A stretch of 64,000 bases of DNA from NCBI RefSeq assembly GCF_001651805.1, contig NZ_CP015839.1:248001-312000 (forward strand), written 5' to 3'. Under the pieces are notes generated by a model. The model did no database searches. It worked only from the letters and a program-made list of their open reading frames with translations, and was not told where the DNA came from. Below are positions 38,707 through 48,289 of this stretch, in pieces. The DNA comes from Marinobacterium aestuarii (GTDB taxonomy: Bacteria; Pseudomonadota; Gammaproteobacteria; Pseudomonadales; Balneatricaceae). How positions within the stretch are numbered: position 1 is the stretch's first letter; the number at the start of each line of letters is the position of its first letter. Both the position numbers and the translations under genes were made by a program.

Positions 38707-41631
38707 ATGCTGGCACCGCAACTTGATCTGATACCACAGCCGCTGCATGGGCTGGTTGAGCAGCACTGGCAGGCACTGGCGGAGGTGCTGGAGCCGCTGG
38801 CGTTCACATCGGGCCCGCTGACGGCGCAGGAGTTTTCGCGCCAGCTCAGTTGTGTGCTGCTGGGCAGCGACTATGTGGCCGAACAGCTGCAGGCATCGCC
38901 CGGCTTGCTGCAGGGGCTGCTGGAACGGGGCGACCTTGTGCGGAACTACCCCGCCGGCCACTACCGCGAACAACTGACGGCTCTGCTGGAGGCGGTGAAC
39001 GATGAGGCCGGTTTGCACCGCTGTCTGCGACAGTTTCGCCAGCGCGAAATGGTGCGCATTGTCTGGCGCGACCTGACCCGCCAGGCCGACATGCGCCGCA
39101 CCACACTGGAGCTGTCCTGGCTGGCGGATAGCTGCATCGATCTGGCGCTGGAAAAACTCTACCAGGAAGCCTGTGACAAATGGGGTACGCCGCATTCGCG
39201 CCCCGATGCCCAGGGGCACACGCAGCCGCAGCGCATGGTGGTGCTGGGCATGGGCAAGCTGGGTGCCTTCGAGCTGAACCTGTCGTCGGACATCGATCTG
39301 ATCTTCAGCTTTGCCCGCAATGGCAGCACCCAGGGCGGGCGGCGCAGCCTGGAAAATCAGGACTTCTTTATCCGCCTGGGGCAGAAGCTGATTCAGGCGC
39401 TGGACAATATCACCATCGACGGTTTTGTGTTTCGCGTCGATATGCGGCTGCGCCCGTTCGGCTCGGCCGGCCCCATGGCCTGCAGCTTTGGCGCCCTGGA
39501 AGGCTACTACCAGGATCAGGGGCGGGAGTGGGAGCGTTACGCCATGATCAAGGCGCGGGTGGTGGCTGGCGATATCGCGGCCGGTGCCGAGCTGCAGACG
39601 CTGCTGCGCCCGTTTGTGTACCGCAAGTACATCGACTTCAGCGCCTTCGAGTCACTGCGTGACATGAAGGAGATGATCAATCGCGAAGTGCGGCGCAAGG
39701 GCCTGGAACAAAACATCAAGCTGGGCTCGGGCGGTATTCGCGAGGTGGAGTTTATCGCCCAGGCGTTTCAGCTTATTCGCGGTGGGCGGGATACAAGGCT
39801 GCAGCAGCGCGAGCTGCTCAATATACTGCCGCTGCTGACCGAGTTTGGCATGCCCCAGAATGCGATAGACGAACTGCAGGCGGCCTATATCTACCTGCGC
39901 AACGTTGAGCACGCGCTTCAGGCGCGGGCAGACAAGCAAACCCAGGAGCTGCCTGCAGATGGTACAGACCGTCTGCGCCTGGCCTGCAGTATGGGCGCGG
40001 TCGACTGGGACAGTTTCAGCGCCGAGCTGGAGCTGCATCGCAGCCATGTACGGCGTCATTTTGCTGATGTGATTGCACCGAGCAAGAGTACCGATGCCGA
40101 GGTGCTGGAAGATGTGGCCGAGTGGCTGGCGCTCTGGGATGACGCCCTGGAGCCGGAGGCGGCCTCGCAGTATTTGACCGAGCAGGGCTTTGATGACCCC
40201 GCCCGCAGCCTGCAGCAGCTGAATGATCTGCGCAGTTCCCGTACCGTGGCCACCCTGCAGGCCGTGGCGCTGGAGCGGCTGCGCATCGTGATGCCGCAGC
40301 TGCTGATGGATGTGGCGACGGTGGACAACGCCAGCGAAACCCTGGCGCGGGTACTGCAGCTGATTCAGGCGGTGCTGCGCCGTTCCGCCTATCTGGTGCT
40401 GCTGGCCGAGAACCCGGCGGCGCTGCGCCAGCTGGTCAGGCTCTGCTCCGGCAGTGCCTGGTTTTCCGACAAGCTGACGCGCCTGCCCATACTGCTGGAT
40501 GAGCTGATTGATCCGCGTACGCTCTATGCGCCGCCCGACAAACAGGCGCTGCAGCGCGAATTACAGCAGCATCTGCTGCGTATCCCGCAGGAGGATGTCG
40601 AGCAGCAGATGGAGGCGCTGCGCTACTTCAAGAATGCCCATGTACTGCGGGTGGCGGCGTCTGATATCACCGGCGCCCTGCCGCTGATGAAGGTCAGTGA
40701 CTACCTGACCTGGACCGCCGAAAGCATTCTGGAGGCGGTGTTCGATATCGCCTGGCGCCTGCTGGTGGAAAAGCATGGCGTGCCCCAGAAAGCGCCCGGG
40801 GAACCCTGTGATCCTGACTTTGTCATTGTGGGCTACGGCAAGCTGGGCGGGATTGAGCTGTCCTACGGTTCGGACCTGGACCTGGTGTTCCTGCACGATG
40901 CGGACCCCAACCTGTCCACCACGGGCGAGAAACCGGTGTTCAATAACGTGTTTTTCACCCGCCTGGGGCAGCGCATCATTCATATTCTCAGCACCTTCAC
41001 CGCCGGTGGCCTGCTGTATGAAGTCGATATGCGCCTGCGCCCGTCCGGCAATGCCGGCTTGCTGGTCAGTCCACTCAAGGCCTTTGCCGAGTATCAGCAC
41101 AAGGAAGCCTGGACCTGGGAGCATCAGGCGCTGTCGCGGGCCCGGGTGGTCGCCGGCTGTCCGCGCCTGACCCGGGCCTTTGAGCAGGTGCGGGCCGAGA
41201 TTCTGTCCAAGCCGCGGGACCAGGCCCAGCTGCGGCAGGAGGTGTGTGACATGCGCAGCAAGATGCGCGATCACCTGGGCAGCAAGCCTGGGGCCGACGA
41301 TGCACAAGGCGTCTTCAACCTGAAGCAGGATAGGGGCGGGATAGTGGATATCGAGTTTCTGGTGCAGTACTGCGTGCTGGCCCACGGCGGCCGCTATCCG
41401 CAGCTGCTGGAGTTTACCGACAATATCCGCATTCTGGATGCGGCTGAGCAGGTGGGCCTGTTTTCAGCGGCCGATGCCCAGAGCTTGCGCGAGGCCTACA
41501 AGGCCTACCGTTCGGTGGGGCACCGCCTGAGCATGCAGGAGCAGTCGAGCGTGATTGCCGCCTCGGAGATGGGTGATTACCGCGCGGCGGTGAGCCGCAT
41601 CTGGACAGGGCTGATGGAGCCCGGGAGCTGA
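38707..41631 (+). CDS. glnE: Bifunctional glutamine synthetase adenylyltransferase/deadenylase
   Basis: A 974-residue GlnE with two nucleotidyltransferase domains. The N-terminal (adenylyl-removing) site is VLGMGKLGAFELNLSSDIDLIF (about 180-200); the C-terminal (adenylylating) site is IVGYGKLGGIELSYGSDLDLVF (about 700-722). It controls glutamine synthetase activity in response to PII. The ATG at 38707 has TAGGA/AGGGAG upstream; an in-frame TTG at 38680 is rejected. Confidence 0.96.
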   Translation: MLAPQLDLIPQPLHGLVEQHWQALAEVLEPLAFTSGPLTAQEFSRQLSCVLLGSDYVAEQLQASPGLLQGLLERGDLVRNYPAGHYREQLTALLEAVNDEAGLHRCLRQFRQREMVRIVWRDLTRQADMRRTTLELSWLADSCIDLALEKLYQEACDKWGTPHSRPDAQGHTQPQRMVVLGMGKLGAFELNLSSDIDLIFSFARNGSTQGGRRSLENQDFFIRLGQKLIQALDNITIDGFVFRVDMRLRPFGSAGPMACSFGALEGYYQDQGREWERYAMIKARVVAGDIAAGAELQTLLRPFVYRKYIDFSAFESLRDMKEMINREVRRKGLEQNIKLGSGGIREVEFIAQAFQLIRGGRDTRLQQRELLNILPLLTEFGMPQNAIDELQAAYIYLRNVEHALQARADKQTQELPADGTDRLRLACSMGAVDWDSFSAELELHRSHVRRHFADVIAPSKSTDAEVLEDVAEWLALWDDALEPEAASQYLTEQGFDDPARSLQQLNDLRSSRTVATLQAVALERLRIVMPQLLMDVATVDNASETLARVLQLIQAVLRRSAYLVLLAENPAALRQLVRLCSGSAWFSDKLTRLPILLDELIDPRTLYAPPDKQALQRELQQHLLRIPQEDVEQQMEALRYFKNAHVLRVAASDITGALPLMKVSDYLTWTAESILEAVFDIAWRLLVEKHGVPQKAPGEPCDPDFVIVGYGKLGGIELSYGSDLDLVFLHDADPNLSTTGEKPVFNNVFFTRLGQRIIHILSTFTAGGLLYEVDMRLRPSGNAGLLVSPLKAFAEYQHKEAWTWEHQALSRARVVAGCPRLTRAFEQVRAEILSKPRDQAQLRQEVCDMRSKMRDHLGSKPGADDAQGVFNLKQDRGGIVDIEFLVQYCVLAHGGRYPQLLEFTDNIRILDAAEQVGLFSAADAQSLREAYKAYRSVGHRLSMQEQSSVIAASEMGDYRAAVSRIWTGLMEPGS

Positions 41632-41930
41632 GGGAGCACTAATTCAAGGGGCTAGGTGAAAGGAAAAGCGCCACGACTGCGCCGCGGGTGATTGGTGATT
41701 GGTGATTGGTAATTGGTAATTGGTAATTGGTAATTGGTGGGGGTGCCTGGCACGCTGATCACGAATCACGAATCACGAATCACGAATCACGAATCACGAA
41801 TCACGAATCACGAATCACGAATCACGAATCACGAATCACGAATCACGAATCACGAATCACGAATCACGAATCACGAATCACGAATCACGAATCACGAATC
41901 ACGAATCACGAATCACCGGAGGCTGCCTCC
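41632..41930. repeat. Heptad-repeat element with 22 perfect ATCACGA copies
   Basis: Between convergent glnE and ilvE. Seven contiguous heptads at 41688-41736 (GTGATTG three times, GTAATTG four times), a linker ending in GGCACGCTG, then 22 perfect ATCACGA units at 41758-41911 and a partial unit. The right flank has no mirrored GTNATT arm, unlike elements 3-5. Remaining bases up to the ilvE terminator are unremarkable. Confidence 0.9.
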
Positions 41931-41983
41931 GTGCTGCAGGGGTTGCGCCCTGCAGCGAAGCTGAGCCTCCAAGGGCCAAAACA

Positions 41984-42015
41984 AAAAGCGCCAGGCATCA
42001 CTGCCTGGCGCTTTT
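41984..42015 (-). terminator. Terminator of ilvE
   Basis: A perfect 14-bp stem AAAAGCGCCAGGCA with TGCCTGGCGCTTTT (41984-41997 and 42002-42015, loop TCAC). It lies 30 bp past the ilvE stop; the symmetrical A/T ends could also stop rightward glnE transcripts. Confidence 0.9.
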
Positions 42016-42045
42016 GCTTTTGTTGGCGCTGTGCTGATGCGCAGA

Positions 42046-43041
42046 TCAGATGCTGGTGAGCCAGCCGTGCTTGTCTTCGGCCTTGCCCCACTGAATATCG
42101 TTCAGTGCCTGGCGCAGCTTGACCGTGGTAGCGCCCACGCCTCCGTTGCCGACCGGGTATTCCTTGCCGTGGTAAATCAGGGTGCCCACCGGCGCCAGTA
42201 CCGCTGCGGTACCGGACAACGCCGCTTCGCAACCGGGTTTGGCGGCGCGCTCAAGCAACTCGTCGATGCTGAGTGCGCGCTCGGAGATCTTCATGCCCCG
42301 GTCCCGTGCCAGCGTCAGAATGGAGTCGCGGGTAATGCCGTGCAGGAAGCTTTCGTCCAGCGCCTTGGTGATGATCTCGTCGCCGTCGATCAGCAGGAAG
42401 TTGGCGGCGCCGGTTTCCTGCACATCGCCACCGGGGCAAAACAGTACCTGGTCGGCCTGGGCTTCGGCGCGGGCCTTCATGATCGGGCGCAGGGCGCCGG
42501 CGTAGTTGCCGCCACTCTTGACCATGCCCATGTGCGGTGGGCAGCGCATGCCCTGATCATCGACCAGCAGGCGCAGTGCCTTGTCGCCACCGGCGAAGTA
42601 GTCACCCACCGGTGACAGCAGTACGTACTGGCACGAGGTCAGGGAGGGGACGGCGGCCTTGCCAATGGCAGGCTCGGTGCCAAAGTGGGTCGGGCGTATA
42701 TACATGGACCCCGGCGGCGCCGGCACTTCGTCGGCAAAGCGCGCAACGATCTCGATGATCATGGCGGTGGTGGCCTCAGCATCAATGCTCGGCAGTGCCA
42801 GCAGCTCGGCGCTCTGGGCAAAACGGGCAATGTTCTGGTCCATCCGGAAAATCTTGATGGAACCGTCTGCATGGCGAAATGCCTTCAGGCCTTCAAAACA
42901 GGTGCTGGAGTAGTGCAGGACATGAGCGCCAGGGTGCAGCTGGATGCTGTCGCTCGATACCACCTGACTCTCACTCCAGCCAGAGCCATCAAACCAGGAA
43001 ATCGCCATTTCTGGCATAAAAAGTGAGCCGAAAGCCGCCAT
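42046..43041 (-). CDS. ilvE: Branched-chain amino acid aminotransferase
   Basis: A 331-residue class IV PLP aminotransferase. HYSSTCFEGLKAFR (about 45-58), the PLP lysine in GMVKSGGNYAGAL (about 180) and QETGAANFLLIDGDEI (about 208-223) fit the BCAT group with lengths of 330-360. The start is placed at 43041, with AGGA 8 bp upstream; ATGs at 43050 and 43017 are alternatives. It makes valine, leucine and isoleucine from the keto acids of the IlvD pathway. Confidence 0.93.
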   Translation of the reverse strand: MAAFGSLFMPEMAISWFDGSGWSESQVVSSDSIQLHPGAHVLHYSSTCFEGLKAFRHADGSIKIFRMDQNIARFAQSAELLALPSIDAEATTAMIIEIVARFADEVPAPPGSMYIRPTHFGTEPAIGKAAVPSLTSCQYVLLSPVGDYFAGGDKALRLLVDDQGMRCPPHMGMVKSGGNYAGALRPIMKARAEAQADQVLFCPGGDVQETGAANFLLIDGDEIITKALDESFLHGITRDSILTLARDRGMKISERALSIDELLERAAKPGCEAALSGTAAVLAPVGTLIYHGKEYPVGNGGVGATTVKLRQALNDIQWGKAEDKHGWLTSI

Positions 43042-43393
43042 ACTGACCATCCTAAAACAAGTGCGGAAAAATAGAGTCCTCGCGGAGGCAGGAGTGATAG
43101 AGCCATCGCAGATCTATAATACAGGACGCTAGATTGTAAGCATCCTCAGAAAAAATGGAATTGTCTGGCGCGTAAAAAATGGGCCAGAGGTGATATTTCG
43201 CGCCTGCGGGCCTTACTGCTGCCGGGCTCTGGCCAAATTCGGTGCCTGTGACGTGGGTCTTTGACGTGAATTTGATTATCATGGTCAGCCGGCGGTGCAG
43301 GCGCAAGCCTCGCCAGCATGGACAAACGGCCATGGCATAGTCGCCACGCCCGCAACTCTCGCCCCTAAAGGCAGGCTCGCAACAGGACGCTCA
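43042..43393. other. Divergent intergenic region, ilvE to glycan locus
   Basis: A 352-bp gap between divergent ilvE and the first glycan gene. A minus-strand TATTAT hexamer (43116-43121) could be an ilvE -10 element, without a convincing -35. The forward frame of the glycan gene stays open back to 43295 but no good ribosome site supports the longer form. There are no heptad repeats and no RNA gene that I can recognise. Confidence 0.5.
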
Positions 43394-44275
43394 GTGACCC
43401 ACATCTGCATTATCAGCGACGGCAAACCAGGGCATCTCAACCAGTCGTTGGGACTGGCCCGTGCGGTGCAGGCATTGCAGCCCAGTGCGGTGATCGAAAC
43501 CCGACCACCGCTGTCGGGCTCGCAGCTGATGCAGGCGTTGCTGGGGCGACTGAAATGGCCGCACCCCACACCTTCGCTGCTGATCGGCGCCGGTCACGGC
43601 ACCCATCTGAGCCTGCTGGCGCTGCGCCGTGCCAGCGGTGCCCCTGCCGTGGTGCTGATGCGCCCCAGCCTGCCGCTGGGCTGGTTTGATCTGTGTCTGA
43701 TTCCGGAACATGACCGCCCGCCGGTGCGCGGCAATGTGATCAGCACCCAGGGTGCGCTTAATCGGATGCAGCCTGGTGCCAAGGCTCCCGGCTATGGCCT
43801 GATACTGCTGGGTGGGCCGTCGAAACATTTTCAGTGGAATGAGGCCCGGATTCTTGCGCAATTGCACAAACTGCGTGAGCGGGATCCGCGTCACTGGCGC
43901 GTTGCGACCTCCAGACGTACGCCGGTATCGATGCAGCAGGCGCTGGCCGCCATGGCGGATATTGAATTGGTGTTGCCTGAACAGACCGACGCCGACTGGC
44001 TGCCGGCACAGCTGGGTGTGGCGCAGTGTTGCTGGGTCAGCGCCGACAGCGTGTCGATGATCTACGAAGCCCTCAGCGCCGGTTGTGCGGTGGGCCTGCT
44101 GGATCTTGAGCCCGCCGCCGAGAGCCGTGTGGCGCGGGGTGTCGCGAGCCTGTTAGAGCGCGGCCAGGTGACATCGCTGGCCCAATGGCAGGGGGCGCCG
44201 TTACAGGCGCCGGCGCAGGGATTCAATGAGGCGGGGCGCTGCGCCCGTCTGCTACAGGAGCGGTTTCTTTTATGA
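43394..44275 (+). CDS. ELM1/GtrOC1-like family protein
   Basis: A 293-residue protein like the 'mitochondrial fission ELM1' domain family, a GT-B-like fold whose bacterial members sit in LPS loci. Motifs: ISDGKPGHLNQSLGLARAV at the start, LIGAGHGTHLSLLALRRA, and the late WVSADSVSMIYEALSAGCAVGLL (residues about 220-242), which resembles a nucleotide-sugar site. The GTG at 43394 with AGGA upstream is preferred; an in-frame ATG at 43295 is the alternative. It overlaps the next glycosyltransferase by 4 bp. A related gene lies at 47206. Confidence 0.75.
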   Translation: MTHICIISDGKPGHLNQSLGLARAVQALQPSAVIETRPPLSGSQLMQALLGRLKWPHPTPSLLIGAGHGTHLSLLALRRASGAPAVVLMRPSLPLGWFDLCLIPEHDRPPVRGNVISTQGALNRMQPGAKAPGYGLILLGGPSKHFQWNEARILAQLHKLRERDPRHWRVATSRRTPVSMQQALAAMADIELVLPEQTDADWLPAQLGVAQCCWVSADSVSMIYEALSAGCAVGLLDLEPAAESRVARGVASLLERGQVTSLAQWQGAPLQAPAQGFNEAGRCARLLQERFLL

Positions 44276-45372
44276 AGGTCGTGCAGTTGTTACCGGCCCT
44301 GCAGGGCGGCGGCGTCGAAAAGGGCACGCTGGAAGTGGCCCGCGCACTGGTGGAGCAGGGCCATGAGTCCATCGTGATTTCTGCCGGCGGTCGCCTGGTT
44401 GAACCGCTGGAGCGCGAAGGCAGCCGCCATCTGTGCTGGGATCTGGGGCGCAAGTCCCCCTGGACGCTGCGCAATATCTGGGCGCTACGGCGCTGGTTGC
44501 GCGAAGAAAAACCGGACATCCTGCATCTGCGCTCGCGCATGCCGGCCTGGGTGGCCTGGCATGCCTGGAAAGGCCTGCCCGAAGACAGCCGACCGCACCT
44601 GGTGACGACGGTACATGGCCTGCATTCGGTGTCGGGCTATAGCGCTGTGATGTGCCGGGGTGAGCGGGTGATTGCGGTATCAAAAACCGTTGAAGGGTAC
44701 ATTCGAGACAACTATCCGCAGACCGACATGTCGCGGGTGCGGCGCATCTACCGCGGTATTGACCCGCTGGAGTTCCCCCATGGCTACAGACCTGAGCCTG
44801 CCTGGCTAGAGCGCTGGACGTCGGAATATCCGGCGCTTGTCGGTAAGCGGGTGCTTACTCTTCCCGGCCGCCTGACGAGGCTTAAGGGACACAATGACTT
44901 TATCGACCTGATGCAGGTGCTGAAAACCGCCGGCATGCCGGTGCATGGTCTGATCGTCGGCGCTGAAGATCCCAAGCGTCAGGCCTATGCCCAGGAAATT
45001 CGCACCCGCATCGAGGCGCTGGATCTGGGCGCAGACATCACCCTGACCGGTGGGCGCGATGATATCCGTGATATCTACGCCTTATCCGATCTGGTGCTGT
45101 CGCTCTCGACCAAACCCGAGTCCTTTGGCCGCACCGTGGCCGAGGCTCTGAGTCTCGGCGTGCCGGTGGCCGGTTATGCCCACGGCGGCGTGGGAGAGAT
45201 TCTCGCCGCGCTCTATCCTGCAGGCGCCGTGCCGCTGGGCGATATGGATGCTCTGGCCGGCACCGTTAAAACCCTGCTGGATGGAGGCGAGCGCCCCGCC
45301 GGGAATACTGTGTTCCTGCAGAGCACTATGCTGGAACAGACCCTGGCGGTGTACCGGGAGCTCTGTCCATGA
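44272..45372 (+). CDS. Glycosyltransferase family 4 protein
   Basis: A 366-residue GT-B enzyme: N-terminal LLPALQGGGVEKGTLEVARALV (acceptor side) and C-terminal donor domain with LTLPGRLTRLKGHNDFIDLM (about 197-216) and the E-x7-E motif in TKPESFGRTVAEALSLGVPVAGY (about 284-306). ATGA overlaps join it to the genes on both sides. It is a likely LPS core or capsule transferase; donor and acceptor are unknown. Confidence 0.88.
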   Translation: MKVVQLLPALQGGGVEKGTLEVARALVEQGHESIVISAGGRLVEPLEREGSRHLCWDLGRKSPWTLRNIWALRRWLREEKPDILHLRSRMPAWVAWHAWKGLPEDSRPHLVTTVHGLHSVSGYSAVMCRGERVIAVSKTVEGYIRDNYPQTDMSRVRRIYRGIDPLEFPHGYRPEPAWLERWTSEYPALVGKRVLTLPGRLTRLKGHNDFIDLMQVLKTAGMPVHGLIVGAEDPKRQAYAQEIRTRIEALDLGADITLTGGRDDIRDIYALSDLVLSLSTKPESFGRTVAEALSLGVPVAGYAHGGVGEILAALYPAGAVPLGDMDALAGTVKTLLDGGERPAGNTVFLQSTMLEQTLAVYRELCP

Positions 45373-46184
45373 TCTGGTTTGGCCTGACACTGTTGCTGGC
45401 CGGCGCCGTTTTCAGTCACCGCTATGCCTGGTGGCGTCCGGCTGTGGATAACTCGCACCCCCGTATCCTGATGTACCACATGGTCAGCGAACACCGCCCA
45501 GGCGCACGTTTTAACAAGTTGCGGGTATTGCCCGCGCGCTTCGACGCCCAGATCCGCTGGCTGAAGGAAAACGGCTGGCATTTCGCATTGATGTCCGAGC
45601 TGGCCGATCCGTCTGCGCTGCCGGCCAAAACCGTGCTGCTGACCTTCGATGATGGCTTTGAGGACAACTACCGCAATGCCCATCCGGTACTGCAAAAGTA
45701 CGGCGCCCGCGCGACCCTCTATCTGGTGGTGGATAGGTTCGAGCGCGACTGGTCGACCTCCAAGAAGGCTCACCACGACAGTGGTGAGCTGATGCACGAG
45801 CCCAAGCTCAGCGATACCCAGGTACGTGAAATGCTCGACTCGGGCTGCTGGGAGCTGGGCGCGCATACCCGCACCCACGCCAACCTGGCGCGGCTGGATG
45901 ACGTCGGCAAACAGGATGAAATTACCGCCGGGCGCGCGCTGCTGGAACAACAGTTTGGAACCCCGCCAAGTTCGTTTGCCTACCCCTTTGGCATCTATGA
46001 TGCGACCGATGTACACCTCACCGAGCAGGCGGGCTTTGACACGGCAGTCACCACTGTCGAAGGCATCGACACGGATATCCACCGCCGGCGCTTTGAACTC
46101 AGGCGGGTCAAGATATCCGGCAAGGACAACGGCCTGGCATTTCGCCTGCGCCTGCGCACCGGCACAAGAGGATGGAAGAAATGA
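45369..46184 (+). CDS. Polysaccharide deacetylase (NodB fold)
   Basis: A 271-residue protein with an N-terminal membrane anchor (about 1-16) and a NodB domain: ILMYHMVSEHRPG, LLTFDDGFEDNYRNAHPVL (metal/catalytic Asp pair, about 94), ELGAHTRTHANLARL (zinc His pair, about 158-172) and FAYPFGIYD. It would remove acetyl groups from a sugar of the envelope glycan. It starts within the stop of the previous gene and overlaps the next by 4 bp. Confidence 0.9.
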   Translation: MIWFGLTLLLAGAVFSHRYAWWRPAVDNSHPRILMYHMVSEHRPGARFNKLRVLPARFDAQIRWLKENGWHFALMSELADPSALPAKTVLLTFDDGFEDNYRNAHPVLQKYGARATLYLVVDRFERDWSTSKKAHHDSGELMHEPKLSDTQVREMLDSGCWELGAHTRTHANLARLDDVGKQDEITAGRALLEQQFGTPPSSFAYPFGIYDATDVHLTEQAGFDTAVTTVEGIDTDIHRRRFELRRVKISGKDNGLAFRLRLRTGTRGWKK

Positions 46185-47209
46185 AAGTTTGCCAGATCAT
46201 GGCCGGAGACGAAGAGGGCGGTTTGGAAAACCATTTCGTCGAACTCAGTAACGGCCTGCTGGAACATGCCGACTCTGTCATTGCCGTGGGCCATGCAAAG
46301 TACCGGGAGCGGTTTGCACCGGGGGTGAAGTTTATTGCGCTGGACCTGAGCGGGGGCCGCCGCAACCCCCTGTTGCTGGTTCGGCTTGCCTTGATTCTGC
46401 GTCGTGAGGCGCCCGATATCGTGCATGCCCAGGCCAACAAGGCGGTGGAGATGCTGGCTCGAATCCGGGCATTGGTGCCGGGCTACCATATAGGCACTAT
46501 TCACAATCGCAAAAAATCCACCGGCATGTTCAGCCATATGCGCACCGTGATCGGTGTCAGCAAGGGGGTGGTTGCCAATCTGAATCACCCGGACCTGCGG
46601 GTGGTATATAACGGCATGAAGGCGTATCAGGGCGAGGCGCTGGGCAAGGCACAGCTGGCAAGCCGCTTTGGCCTGGATCCTGCTGTGCCAATCACGCTGT
46701 CCGTCGGGCGCCTGGTGCCGACCAAGGCTTTTGACAACCTGCTCAATGCCTGGCAGCCAGAGCACGGGCAGCTGATTATCGTCGGCGACGGGCCGCAGCG
46801 GGCCAGTCTTGAACAGCTGATCGTTGAGCGCGGCCTTGAAGGGCGCGCTCTGCTGGCGGGGTTCTGCAGTGATGTCCGTGGCATGATGAGTGCTGCGGAC
46901 CTGCTGGTGTTCGCGTCCCATCGCGAGGGTTTCAGCTATGCCCTGGCCGAGGCGCTGCTCTGTCGCTTGCCGGTGCTCTCTACCCGGGTGCCGGGGGCTG
47001 AGGAGGTCCTGCCTGAACAGCATCTGGTACCGGTCAATGACGTGCCGGCACTCAGCGCGGCGCTAACGGCGGTGATCGCGGATCTGCCGGCCACCGCGCA
47101 GGCTCAGGACGAACTCTTTGCCTGGGCGGCAAAAGTGCTGACCGTGGAGCATATGGTGGCTGATACCGCGGCGATTTACCAAAGCGTGCCGGGCCAGAGC
47201 GCGCTATGA
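46181..47209 (+). CDS. Glycosyltransferase family 4 protein
   Basis: A 342-residue GT-B protein: MKVCQIMAGDEEGGLENHFVEL start, the donor-side SVGRLVPTKAFDNLLNAW (about 178-195), IVGDGPQRASLEQL and the SHREGFSYALAEALLCRLPVLSTRVPGAEE motif (about 246-275). The ATG at 46181 overlaps the TGA of the deacetylase and has GGAAG upstream; an ATG at 46172 is possible. Part of a tightly overlapping five-gene run from 43394 to 48234. Confidence 0.88.
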   Translation: MKVCQIMAGDEEGGLENHFVELSNGLLEHADSVIAVGHAKYRERFAPGVKFIALDLSGGRRNPLLLVRLALILRREAPDIVHAQANKAVEMLARIRALVPGYHIGTIHNRKKSTGMFSHMRTVIGVSKGVVANLNHPDLRVVYNGMKAYQGEALGKAQLASRFGLDPAVPITLSVGRLVPTKAFDNLLNAWQPEHGQLIIVGDGPQRASLEQLIVERGLEGRALLAGFCSDVRGMMSAADLLVFASHREGFSYALAEALLCRLPVLSTRVPGAEEVLPEQHLVPVNDVPALSAALTAVIADLPATAQAQDELFAWAAKVLTVEHMVADTAAIYQSVPGQSAL

Positions 47210-48234
47210 ACACCCGACCTTCACTGCGAGTACTGCTGTTGTGCGATGGCCTGCCGGGCCACGCCAATCAGGCGCGGGGTCTGGTGCAGTGGATGTCTGC
47301 CCGTTATGACATCGAGTGCACCGAAATTGAGGTCCGTTTGCGGCTGCGCGCGCTGGCGCGGCTGCTGTTGCCCTGGCTGTTAAACCGGGGGCCTTTGGGC
47401 TGGAGGCTGGTACGGTATTTTTATGCCATGCCAGATACTGATGCAAACTCCATGCAACTGATAGTGTCGGCGGGTGGCAATACTTCTTTTCTCAATGTAG
47501 CTCTGGCACGTATTCACAGGATTCCAAATGTGTTTCTGGGCTCAAAGCGTCGACTGCACTCCCATGATTTCTCGGCTCATCTGACGCTGGAGCCGACGGG
47601 TGAGCGCAACAATTTGGTGATGGAACTGGTGCCCACGCTGACGGATATCGAGCAACAGGCGGTGGCCGGTGTGCAGTTGCGTCAGACGCTGGGTATTGAT
47701 GCTTCCGAGCGCGTCTATGCGCTGGTTATTGGCGGTGATGGCGCCGGTTTTCAGTATGATGAAGCCGCCTGGAAGCAGGTGGCGGCACTGGTTGAGAGCC
47801 TTGCACAGCGCGACGGTTGTCGCTGGCTACTGACGACCTCGAGGCGCACCGGAGCGGCCGGAGAGCGCCTGTTGCGCGCGCTTATCGATCCCGCTCTGCT
47901 GCTGGATAGCGTCTGGTGGAGTGAGTCGCCGCGCAAGGTGATGAATGCCTATCTGGGCGCCGCCGATGCAGTGTTTGTCACCGCGGACAGCATGTCGATG
48001 CTCAATGAGTGCATCGCCAGCGCCAAGCCGACTGTTTTGCTGGAGCCTTGCCAGGCGCAACCCGACGCGCGTTATCGTGGGGCACTTGAGCGCTTCGTTG
48101 CGGCCGATTACTGCCGCCACCACCGGCTGGTCGAGCCACTCCCGGCGCTCGGCTGGCAGGCGCCTACGAGTCAGGCCATCAGGGGCCGGCTGCTGGATGC
48201 ACTTGAACGCCAACTTGCACTGGATTCAAAGTAA
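47206..48234 (+). CDS. Second ELM1/GtrOC1-like protein
   Basis: A 342-residue relative of the protein at 43394: LLLCDGLPGHANQARGLVQWM start, SAGGNTSFLNVALARI, VIGGDGAGFQYDEAAW, and VTADSMSMLNECIASAKPTVLLEP (about 264-287), parallel to WVSADSVSMIYEALSAG in the first copy. The two share layout but are clearly diverged. It probably acts as a glycosyltransferase-like enzyme in the same glycan. It ends the overlapping gene run. Confidence 0.75.
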   Translation: MNTRPSLRVLLLCDGLPGHANQARGLVQWMSARYDIECTEIEVRLRLRALARLLLPWLLNRGPLGWRLVRYFYAMPDTDANSMQLIVSAGGNTSFLNVALARIHRIPNVFLGSKRRLHSHDFSAHLTLEPTGERNNLVMELVPTLTDIEQQAVAGVQLRQTLGIDASERVYALVIGGDGAGFQYDEAAWKQVAALVESLAQRDGCRWLLTTSRRTGAAGERLLRALIDPALLLDSVWWSESPRKVMNAYLGAADAVFVTADSMSMLNECIASAKPTVLLEPCQAQPDARYRGALERFVAADYCRHHRLVEPLPALGWQAPTSQAIRGRLLDALERQLALDSK

Positions 48235-48289
48235 GCTGTTGACCCAGTGGGTAACGTCGCTGCAGATCTTCGGGAACGGACGACAGGCC

